The position numbers and the translations under genes were made by a program. Shown piece by piece: positions 26,001 to 38,000 of a stretch of 64,000 nucleotides of DNA. The stretch comes from Actinernus sp. WN-2022. Lineage: Eukaryota > Cnidaria > Anthozoa > Actiniaria > Actinernidae. Numbering within the stretch: position 1 is the first letter of the stretch; every line of letters begins with the position of its first letter. The DNA is taken from the NCBI GenBank assembly GCA_030867875.1, contig JAOWCC010000237.1, forward strand, positions 8,480,713 through 8,544,712. Reading direction: 5' to 3'. A model generated the notes under the pieces. It saw nothing but the letters and a program-made list of their open reading frames with translations, made no database searches and was not told the DNA's origin.

Positions 26001-29000
26001 ATCTCAAAGGAACTAGACGGCCCCGGCTGCATGGGAGGATACCGGTCAATCTGGCATACGCTACGGCTAGAGGGTTTTCAAGTGCCGCGGAACATAGTTG
26101 AAGAAATTGTTAGGGAACTCGACCCCGAAGGGTGCGAGACCAGAAAAGCAAAGCGATTGAGGAGACGCAGATACAGAGTGCCTGGCCCCAACTATTGTTG
26201 GCACATTGATGGCTACGATAAACTGAAACCGTTTGGCTTCCCTGTGCATGGTTGTATCGACGGTTGGAGCAGGAGAATCATGTGGCTACAAGTGGTAAGG
26301 TCAAACAATCGACCAGAAGTAACTGCATCTTTGTTTTTGCAATGTGTAGAAGATTGTGGCGGTTGTCCAGTCAAAGTAAGAAGTGATTGTGGAACTGAAA
26401 ATGGTGTTATTGCTGCAATGCAGTGTGAATTCAGAGGTAATGCAGAGGCTCATATGTATGGGCCATCCCCTGCCAATCAAAGAATTGAGGGCTGGTGGTC
26501 CTTCTATCGAAGAAACAGGTCAACTTGGTGGATTAATTACTTCAGTGATTTGAACGAAAAGGAGCTATTTAACCCTGGAAATGAGCTTGAAAAAGAAGCT
26601 TTGTGGTATTGCTTTTCTGGGGTTTTACAGAAAGATCTCGACATAGTAAGGAATCACTGGAACACACATCGAATCCGAGACTCAAGGCACAACACCATTC
26701 CTGGGATACCAGATGAGTTGTATTTGTTACCAGAGTGTCATAGTGGTGTTGATGGATTAATTCTTGGCATTGATAGTGAGCAACTTCAGTTTGTAGCTGA
26801 TAATCTGTTGCAGTGTGAAGATGAAAGTAATGTGTATCAAGACTATTTTGACTATATTTTATCTAATAGTGACTTAAAGTTGCCAAATGACTGGAAGGAA
26901 GCTGAAGAATTATATTTGCAGTTGATTGCAATTGGAAGTCAGCCGTGACTCGCAAGGGAAACATCACAGTTTAGTAAGACTTATAAAGTATGACCAATGG
27001 AGTTGGAAAACCGGAACAGCGATGAATCTTAGCAATTAATGAGTAAAAGTGTAACCTTCATTTAACCATTTTGATTGATTTCTGGTGCCCGAGCCTTGCT
27101 TTTGAGTGAGACAGGTAACCCAAATGGCAGATATTGACAGGAAGATGGTCACAGGGTAAACCGAAATTTAAAGAAAACTAACTACATTGTATTTGGGAGC
27201 AGATGACAGGTAAATTTACAGTGCAACTACACTTGAACCAAGGCCACCCAAGAAAATTTTAAAACAAATTATTTCATCACATTCATATATTTGATAACAA
27301 TGAATTGAAATGATAACTCAAGTTAAATCTTGTACTGCCAGTATTTTTATGGCAGGTTGTTGAAAAATGTACAGATCCTATAAGTGTTCAAGTACTTGAA
27401 ATATGTGATTGGCTAATGTCTTAGATTTTGCTTCAGCAAAAATCAGAACACTAGCCTCTGCATGCACAATGTGCATTAGTTTTAAGAAAACCGAGAGAAA
27501 TCCAGTAATCGGGTTTACTGTGGTAGAAAAACCTGGAGACTGGAGAGAGAAAGGGGGAAGAAAGTTGTTTTCCCTTTCCTCAGCCCCATCCCTCTCCTCC
27601 ACCTTGATACACAGGAAGCCTAATTTGCTTTCAATTCCCATTTGCTCGAGTTCCTTTAATAGGTGAATGTTTAGCCTGGAAATTAACTTTTGATAGATAT
27701 GGTGAAATTGATTTTGGTCAGAACATGTAAGGGTTGGCTGTATTTGGTGGGCTTGGAGGTTCTTCCCAGTGTCGTTCTTCCTCCCATCTACTTCCAGGCT
27801 GTGGTTTGATTCTCCATAAAGTAAATAGTACTTGAACTTTTAATATATTTTTTTATTTGAGTGTGGCATCATGAGTTATTTTACAACAGCGCCAAATTTC
27901 TTGCAATCTGATTGGCTTATTTTCATATGCAATATTTGGACAGACAACAAAAGCTGACACCATTTGTCAAGGAGTGCGCATGCACCTTTCGTTTGAAGCT
28001 AAAAGTGTTTTGTTGTTGTAAAATTGACTATTTAGTTTGTTGTTGTAAAAAACAAATTGAAGTTAGTTTTTGTGTCTGTCCTAATATTGACAATGATTTT
28101 CGTCATAACATGGTCAAAATAGCTGTAGATCCACAGCTATGTTATGATGAAAATCATTGTCAATAGTAGGACAGACACAAAAAACTAACCTCAATTTGTT
28201 AAATAGAGGTTTCTATTTCCAATAATTATGCTAATTATGTGACATGCGAGGCCAACAAATGTCACTTCTTTCTCCCTGTGAATGAAACTATTTCTGATTT
28301 ATACAAAATATTTGGTAAAATCACTGATAAAGGCCCAAATACTACATGGATGTTTAGAAAAATATGTATATTTCTGCCAGAACATTTTTGTATAATAAAG
28401 GAGTCCTCACATGTCGTCACATAATTAGCATATTGGAAATAGAAAACTCTAACTCATAGATGCAACACTCAAATTAAGAAATAGTTTACAATTCAACTAT
28501 TTACTTGATGGAGAATCGATTTTGGGCTCATATGCACTTTAAGGTTTTTAACGGTTTGTAAGCAGCTTGTAGCTGTTAAAAGTTCAAGACAGTGATATAT
28601 TATTTTTCTCAAGTGTGAAAGTTCCCCTCAGGACTGCCAGTGTGAGTTTATCAGTTGTGTTAATTCAGAAAATAAATAGTGCTAGAAACAGTTTCAAAAT
28701 TGGTATGAGACTTGCCTGCCACAGAGTATTTTCGAATGTCAACAAATATTGCTTTATTGACAGTCTCTAATGATAACTTCTATAATTACACAGAATGACA
28801 ATCAATATTCCTGAAAGTTTAAAATATTATTAAGCTAGTAATGAAACTATAGCTATAAACGGTACAAGCTCGGGTACTACATGTACATGTATGTTTAGAT
28901 CCAGCCTTCAATAACAAGTTTTATGGCCAAAATTGGTACATCATTATTTATGGTACATCAAAATTGACAACAAAATTGGTTTACTGGTTAAATATTGCCA

Positions 29001-32000
29001 AAGCCTATGGAATCTCTCACTGCTGACTCCACCATAGCTTTCATATCCTCTTCTGAAGTAATGTGTACAGGAATCTTCAAGATAAGATCACAGGTAGATG
29101 CTGTAGGGCGACATCGGCATCCTGTAGCACAGCCATGCACAAACTTTACTGAGAATTTCTTTGGAAATCCAAGCGGGGGTATGCCCTTGGATCCTGTAAG
29201 CCACTTGACAAAGTCCTCCATGCCCATTCCAGGAATACCTGTTTATTCAATTTAGAAAATTAGTCATGTACTTGTAGACATATAAACAGCTGCACTGTAC
29301 ATGTAGATAGAAAACATCACCCGTGTAACCTAGCTGCACAATCTATGAAAATGTTTCACTAAATCATGTAGCATATTACCCTGGATACCAGAGGTTCTTA
29401 TAATACCAGCTCTCTCTAATAACTATCATTTGTTATGAAATACACCAGTTGTTTGAGGTATTGACACAGTTAACCATGACATTTTAATTCATAAACTTGA
29501 ACATTATGGGATTAGAGGGATTGCTCTAAATTGGTTTCAATCATATTTATGTAATAGAAAGCAATTTACCTCTATTGGTAATACATCGTCTGAAGAGAGG
29601 ATTATTCCATGCAGTGTCCCACAAGGATCAGTGCTTGGAACAACTCTATTTTTGCTATATATCAATGATATCTCTAACAGCTTTCATATTTTTGCTGATG
29701 ATACCAATCTAATTTATACCAATAACAGTTAATTGCAAAATCTGGAAATGATCATTAATGAACAATATTTATTAGAACTGGTAACCAATTGGATTTGTTC
29801 AAATATTAAGCTTTCCTTACATATTATTAAAACAAATTTTGTAGTTTCCATCCTCACCAAAAATAAATAAACTATCCTATTAAATTCAGGGCTCAACCTT
29901 AACTTTTTGTAAGAGTATTTAGATTTAAATTTTAGTAAAGTAAACAAGCAACTTCCACTAGCCAAAACTGAAAATCCACTAGTCTTTGGCTAGTTGACGA
30001 CTGTTAAGGTCAAGCCCTGAAATTGGTACTAAATGGTAAACCAATAAAGTAGGAGAAAACAGTGAAATATCTTGGAATACTTTATTGACTGTAATCTAAA
30101 TTGGAAATCCTTTATACATCAAATTTCAAGAAAAATTAACAAGTATTGGTGTACTCTCCAAATTAAAATATTATTTAAATTACCTATTCTTACTAACTTG
30201 TATTATTCACTTATATATCCTTACCTCATCTATGGTATCCTTATCTGGGGAAATACCTACCAATGATACTACTATTCGTCCTTTATTCATCCTCCAAACA
30301 AAGGCTCTTCGTATCATTACATTTTCTAAATACGATGCACATTCTACCCTTTGTTTAGTAAACTTAAAATCCTGAATTGTATGATTTAACTTTCCTTCAT
30401 ACTGCATTATTTATGTTCCAGTTCCACACAAATATACTCTCCCATCTGACTTCAGAGATATTTTCAAACCACTCTCAAATGTTCACTGTTATAATACACA
30501 ACTAACTTCAAGCTCTTATCATCTTCCAATTATTCGGTATAGTAGTAGTCCTCTCTTAGTTCATAGTAATTATGTAGTTCCGGTGTTATGAGCTTCATAA
30601 TGCATGTAAATCTGGTTATTATTGTAGGATATGCATAAATTAGGTACCCCCAATACACACACACAGTCTGTTTACACTATTTAAGGCCCTGGGCCCGCTT
30701 CCTGAAAGCCCAATTAGCACTAAAAATAAAGCCAGATCAGTTAATTACCATGACAACTAATAGGTTTTGTTGAGAGATAATCCAGGATTAGCACTAATCG
30801 GGCTTTCACAAACTGGGCCCTGTTCCTGATCTTAGGTAATACATGTTATTTTTGGGCCCAAACATGTCTCATGCCATGCCTATGGCAATTAAATAATTAA
30901 CTGTTCTGATCACGACTATCCAAGCTCATATCACGAAATATTCAAAAATATATAGGGGTTTGTATGGGAACTTTGTTTACTAGCCAGAGATATTGTATAA
31001 TTTTTTTAATCGAATTTTCCTACCTTGCCACTGTGTTGTCTTGTGTGATGTTTCTCTCCTTTTCAGCTGGAATTTTTTTTCAAGTAAGAGCTCCGAAAAA
31101 ATTCTGGCTGAAATGCACCCAACAAGGAGAGAAACATCACACAAGACATCACAGTGGCAAGGTACTGTACATGTAGGTAATTTTATTCAAAAACTGTACA
31201 ATATCTCTGGCTAGTAAACGAAGTTGTTACATTCCCATACAAACCCTTATATTTTGAATACTTCATGATATCAGCTTGGGTAGCCTGTGTTCTGACTGTG
31301 TCTCAGGTAACTTGCAAGTGCAATGCAGGAAACACAATTTCCAGGTAACTTATACATGTACCATAGAATAGACATGGGAAAAATCTATTCACCTCACCTT
31401 TTTCCTCCACAAACTGAATGACATCACAGAATAATTTATAGGTGTCGATTTCTTTGTCCTTCATGACTTGGGCACAACTAAACTCTACCACAGCCTCATC
31501 CAATAAATTATCAGCAGATATTAGGAATTGCTGACCTGGCTGAGAAACTGGTTTCCACACTAAAGGGTGCTCTTGCATAGATTCAAGAACACCACATGAT
31601 GACAACCCCTCTTCCAGTTGCATTAGCTGTGGCAACCAAGCTGAAAGCTGGTCCTTCATACAAATTGACCTGAATTTAAAAAGCAATGTTTTAGGTGCAA
31701 AAATATAACTTTTATAAACAATATGAATGTCTCACAGGTTATTTTTTTACCATCTGGTGGTTATTATAATACGAGAGTACATGTATGAGGACATGATTAT
31801 AACTAGTTTATTGAACTATCGTGTGCATATAAAACTGACTGCTTTCACAGGTTATTTTAGGTCACTCTTTCCTGCATATTTAAACCTTTCTCCATGATGG
31901 TTCCTGTCACTTTTTCTTCAAACATTTTCAAACAACAATTATTTATTAATCCCTAATGGTAGCAGAAAACATTTTTTTTGCGGGAGGGGATTTTATGTTC

Positions 32001-35000
32001 AATGAATGCAGATTCATGCAAGTACTGGTATAAAGGACAGTGCAGGTAATTAGTGTTTCCATCATCAGTATTCAGGGCTCGAAATTAAGAAAAAAAAGGA
32101 GGCGTAATTTTACGCCAGGCTTAAAAAATTTAGGCGTAATTCTCCAAAATTTAGGCGTAATGTAATGTAAACTATTTTCCCGCGCAAAACAAGTTGTTTT
32201 GCATGACAAAAGGCAATGTACCTATAGATAGGAGCTGTCAAACTTTGACATTTTGCGGTTTAAAGTTCAGACTTCACACGCCAAACGTCGCCGCGTAATT
32301 AGTAAACTTTGCGTTTCAAACTTGAAACAACAGACAAAAAAGTTTACACTAAACGCTTGCTTGCAAATGGTAGTAATTTTTTCAAAAAAATCAAATAGTT
32401 TTAGAGATTTGGAAATAAGACCGACAAGAAGATCTAGGCGTAATTTTACGCCTAAGTGGAAAACGCTAGGCGTAAAACGAAAAAATCTAGGCGTATTTAC
32501 GCCCGTATCGGGCGCAATTTCGAGCCCTGGTATTAGCAATCGAGCATTTATAACCGGAACCAGAAGTTACAATAATTGTAACTTCCGGTTCCAATTATAA
32601 ATAGTAATGTTATACTACACTAGTTGATGGCTAAAGTGAACAATCGGCACCGAAAAAAAGTGGTCGGTAAGTGGTCAGCCACTTACCGACCACTTTTCTT
32701 GGTGCAGATTGTTCACTTTAGCCCGAGTTGACATTTTGACAGCTCAATGAGCTGTCAGATATTGACATGAACATACAGGCCATGTGCTTCAAGGCCATTG
32801 AACTAGTACAGTGTAGATTATGTTTCTAGCCAGTTTACGTACACAGAATGTTTAGCAGAGTTCTATGAGTTTAATCAGGATGTATAAAGAAAGTAATTTA
32901 TTTATTGTAAGCTTAAGAAAAAAGCCATTGTGATTTGGATCAATCTATCCACTGGCAGCTAAAACTGCAGCAGAGTAAGGTTTAAACATGATATGTATGA
33001 TTGTCTTATTGCCTAATGCAGGTAAACATTTTGTGTTGTTTCAGATCAATCAAATGTTCTATCTACTGGGTTCCTTGGTCCAATTAGCATAGTTGATTAA
33101 TATATGGGTAGAATGTGGCACTGTAAGATAGGGAGGGGAGTAGGGGAAGGATGTGATTGTTTAAAGTTCAAAGGACACATGTACATGTATCTAGATGTTT
33201 TTCTTACCTTACAATTTCCTTTGTTGAAGACACTGACTCCCTCTGTGGTACTCCTCTGTACCCTATGCTGTCCAATATATCCAGTACATCATCCTTTATG
33301 AGAATATCACGGACCTCTTCATCTGTTTTTGCACTTGCAAGCTACAGGAAAGATAAAGAAATGGTTTATAAAGTCAGAAACCATCCAGTTTAGTACTGCT
33401 TTATATTATATACCTAAGCATGCAGTTATGGGAAAATACATATCTTTATTTACTGGACACTGTCACAGGACTCCCTTCATTATAAATGCTCTTCAAGAGA
33501 GTTGTGTATACCAAAAACTACTAGTAATTAATTGTGAAACTTTCATGGCTAATACTACAAATGTATAACTAGATATCTAATAATAATTTATAATTAAAAT
33601 CAGAATGTATAACTTACAGTAAAAAAAATATTAGAGGCATTTAATTGATGGCCTGAAAAAATATAAAGTTAAACTTAGTCTAGTAAATGTAATACAATGT
33701 AGATAAATGGCTTTAATGATTTAAAAATACATTAGCTTCCCTTTCACCCATGTAATCATGTGTAAGGAAAATAGTTGCATGCAAGCACTCAAAACAAGTT
33801 GTATAACATTGGTTGTTATATTGGAAATTGAAACTACTATTTAATATTAGAAGTCCTTCAAAAACTCGGGCACTATCCATGAGAAAACTAGCCAATAAAC
33901 TGGTAGAATTGAAGGGCTGTGTGCAACAAGGGTGTAAGTACATGTATCTCCTGATCGCATTCTAAATTCTCCTTCAATTTCTTTGTTTTCTTAGGGAGAA
34001 TTTAGAATGTGATCAAGAGTCACTTAATCCCTTTTAGCACACAGCCCTTCAATATTATTGGTCATGTGAGCAACCTTTATACCCAATAAAAACGCTGAGG
34101 GTCTATCAAGTTTCACCCACTGAGAATTGACTCTTCTTAATATTTATGTGCATATAATTAGCTACTCGAAAACGAGGCTATCCCCGCATCGTTGCTTAGC
34201 TGAAAAGCAAAATGGTGTCGCGACAGAATATTGCTGTGTTTCTCTATGCGTTGGGAGACAAAAGGAAAAATCCTGAATTGTCCTTTCTAACTTGGATGCA
34301 CGTTGCAGCATCCACGATGCGAGGATAGCCTCATTTTCGAGTAGTGAATTAGATATGTGCATAAATATTAAGAGTGAAGGGGGTCTCTATAAAAACTTGT
34401 GTTTGATGCCTGCTAAAAATCATCAATTCTAAAGTTTATATTACAAAAAAATAATTTTAGGTTATTATCTTTTAAGAAGCATAATTTTTTAAGCAACTTA
34501 ATAAACTTGCACTAGGGTTGTTTAGCCTAGTGCCCACATGTTTTTATACCCGATACAAAACTACTAATCATTTATTAAACAGTGCATAACATCCAGTACT
34601 TGCTTAATGCTCTGCAAGGACTATAGCTACATATAGCTTACATTACTCACCTGGGTTGCAATGTCTTTTGCAAGCTGTTCAGTGTTGTTTTGGGGGCAGA
34701 GTGGCTCCCTGCACAGGTAGGAATAAACCACAGGTGCAAGAAAGTTAGGTGCTGGACCTCCTTGCAGAATTGACATAGCCATGATTTCCCCAGCTAGACG
34801 AAATTCTCCTGAAGTGACGGCAATCAGTGATTTTGTTGGCATACCACTTGGGAAATATTTACGGTGTGCTATCTCCAACAAGTCTAAACAGCAATTATAA
34901 CAGGATAACACGAAAGGATAAGCAATATGGACGACTGTATGTATTATTTTAGTTTTCTAACAATTAACTTCAAAGTCTTGGTTCTAGTTATACCTCTTAT

Positions 35001-38000
35001 TGATGATGTTCATTAATACAAGTGGAGTGACATCATGATTATACTGCTGCAGGCTTTTACTACTTTATCATAAATGAATCTATTTTGTGTGTGAATTTAA
35101 ATAATTATTATTGCTTTATGTGCAGTATTAGCATACACCGACCATGATTTCCTCTCAAAATTGTTTAAGAACAGCTGCTCTAATTTTAACAGTGCTTAGG
35201 TTATCAAAAAACCTATTTAACTTGTCCTATCAGATACTTTATTAGAAAGACAACAATATTAATATTAGAGTCTATTGTCCAGGAATTGATATTAAATAAT
35301 TACTCACATCTCCATTACTCATAATTTTCAAAATATGTTGCAAGCCCTTTCCCACTAAAACAGTTCAATGGAGAAATACTAGCTAGCTCACATAGTTTAC
35401 AAACAACAATAAAAAAATATTATATTATTATTGGTCACTTGTTAATACATGTATCTGTAATATACAAACCTGAAAACAATTCTCTACGTGGTCCACCATC
35501 ATCTATAGCAGGCTCACCCAAGAACACCACTTTTATCTTTTTTTCTGGCATAACATTTCTTTTTCTTTCCTTTTGAAAGTCTGCCCACAATGTCTTTCTC
35601 CGGACATTTATGCGTATTTGCTCTCCGTGGACCAAATTGTTCTGAAGTTGCAGAATTAACTCACGTATTGTTGGCTCAGGTGTGGCTGCTGTGCTGTCAC
35701 TTGTGTGAGTTGCTTGATCCAGAGCCTGCTGACTTGTTGATTCATCTGAATCTAAATCAACAGATTCGACAAACCAAATGGCACATAAGTCAGCATGCTC
35801 AGCTATTTCCTTGACTGGAAATCTTTTGTAGCATGTAGGGCACTCAATCGATCCACCACCTCTATTCTCATTGTATGTGCTTCCAGTTCCAGTACACTCT
35901 TCCACTGACTGCGACTGTGTCATATGTGTGGGTGTTGCTGTATGACTGAAGCAGTGTGATATGGGCTGCAACCATTCGACTGGCTTCAGCTTCTTGTCAT
36001 CATCATCACTAATTTCGATGTCACTGCCACTGGCACTGGGTTCATTGGAACTTGACGAGGAATCTTTCTTTTCAAGGGATTCTCTAAGTTGATCAAAAAT
36101 GTCGCCAACTGGAAGTAAATAGAAGACAATTCTGGCAAAGCCAAGACCAGATTCCTCTTTATATCTGAATAAAGAAAAGGGCTCTTCAGTTCCAGGAATA
36201 AACTTCACTTCAGTACCATCTTTATAGACTAGACGGTACTCGCCTTTGTTACCAAACCTTTTGTTGAAAGTACTGTGCTTCTTGATGGCTGCTTGCAAGA
36301 TGTTTTCAGGTGTGGCAAACGAAAGTACCTTTAACGGGAGATTTTCTCCTCTCTTTATAGTATCTTTATCCTTCATTACTCCAACTTGAATCACAACTTC
36401 TTTATCGTCTATCTTCCTTTTCTTTGTTTTCTTTCTTATGGAGAAGGAGTTTCTTTCAGATTCCTTTTTGGCTTTGAAGGAAATGAAACTTGGCAAATCA
36501 AACTTTGAGTTTGACTTCGTTTGTTTCGATGCTGGTAAATCCTTTGTCGACTCAAAGTCAACGGACGTTCGTGGTGAGTTACTTCCAGTAACTCGACGAA
36601 AAACCTCTGCTCCACATTTAGGGCAATACATAAACGTACTTTCTAGTCTATTTGCGCACTTGTGACAGTAACAACCTGGAATGCGAGCGGCCATGCTTTC
36701 ATGCTCCACACTTTTGTGCGATCGAGTGCGCGAAGATTGATAGGCAGATACACCATGTATGGAATATATTTTTGTACTGGGAAACATTTTTGTACTGGGA
36801 AACTTTTGTAGTGGGAAACATTTTTGTACTGGGAAACATTTTTGTACTGGGAAACTTTTGTAGTGGGAAACATTTTTGTACTGGGAAACTTTTGTAGTGG
36901 GAAACATTTTTGTACTGGGACTTATATTTTTGTAGTGGCATATATATTTTTGTAGTGGGATTTATATTTTTGTAGTGGCATATATATTTTTGTATTGCCC
37001 TTGTGGGCCACCGTAGTTTCTCATCATTTCAAAGGTATGTGTACATTGTAGCATGGTAGTATATTTTAATACATGCACATGTCACTGGGTTCTCAGTAGA
37101 AACCAGCAACTGGCAGTTTTCCACTACCTGTTTGCCAATGATAATATAAGTAGCTTCCTGTTCTGACTTTTTAAATGTTCAGAAGATTCTAGCTCATACA
37201 TTTCCTGCAAGTTCAGCCACCTGTTTCCATGTCCACTACCTGAGCAATATCATACTGAGATATCATACAGTTTTTACCTGTCTTCCTTACAGTTGGCTAA
37301 GGCTACAGGATACACTGACTTGCAGCTCTGGTTTGACCCATTAGGGCTCACTAAAGGTACCACACCCACAAGAACTTGGTTTCTTCCTGAAGGAGTAAAA
37401 AGAAAATAGCTTTAGCCATAATTATGTCATTAATTAATTGTTATTATACTACAGTTGTTCAATATTGTACTTCCACAAATAAAGCACAATTGAGAAAATG
37501 GTGTTAATTGTTCTTAGCTAAATTATATTCAATAGAATGAAGTATATTTAATTGCAAATAAGGGTACGCTTTACTAATAATTATTATACCTAGAGACACT
37601 TTAGGATTAATTTAGTGATTGATACAGCTGACCAATAAATTGAAGTAGAAAATTCAAGGATTTGACTGTTATTTCATACAGTAAATAATTGTCATACTGT
37701 ACTTACCAAAGAACGGTCGTCCATCCAACTTGAGGTTAAGCTGGAGCTTCTGAGTCAATAGCCCATGAAGTCGCAACTCTCTTGCCTGCCATACAATTAT
37801 GGACCGTAGTCCAACCTGAAAACCAGGGATGTCTTCATCTGGAACAGGAATTATTTCAAACAACTCCTGTACTTTCTGGAAAATCATGGAGCTTAAAGCT
37901 TTGATGCTGTTTTTGGTGAGAAGCAAACCAGTGTCTGTTGCTTTCTAAGAGAAAGAGACATCAGAATTACAAAATTGTGCAATGCAAGGTTGGGCTACTA

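Larger units (their letters stand above)
25304..37015. mobile_element. 11,712-bp IS3EU-like DNA transposon encoding integrase and HECT ligase
   Basis: The ends are TACGGTGGCCCACAAGGGCA and its inverse, flanked by perfect GTTTCT duplications. The first roughly 90 bp of each end are almost identical. Both ends then run into subterminal arrays of CCACTACAAAAATAT-type units. Two intact genes converge inward from the ends: a DDE integrase (25725-26948) and a HECT E3 ligase (36694 down to 28988). A 6-bp duplication and TAY termini fit my recollection of the IS3EU superfamily; Ginger-type elements are the main alternative. Near-perfect ends, intact genes and an intact duplication suggest a recent insertion. 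It sits in intron 3 of the Ulp1 gene, which keeps its frame. Confidence 0.9.

Noticed and set aside
28988..31686. HECT exons as part of the surrounding Ulp1 gene
   Set aside because: HECT exons join in phase to each other and to the start inside the right terminal repeat, while Ulp1 exons 3 and 4 join in phase across the element.
36695..36907. Extended N-terminus of the HECT protein reading into the terminal repeat
   Set aside because: The extension encodes only the repeat units (QKCFPVQKC type). The ATG at 36694 immediately precedes the zinc ribbon.
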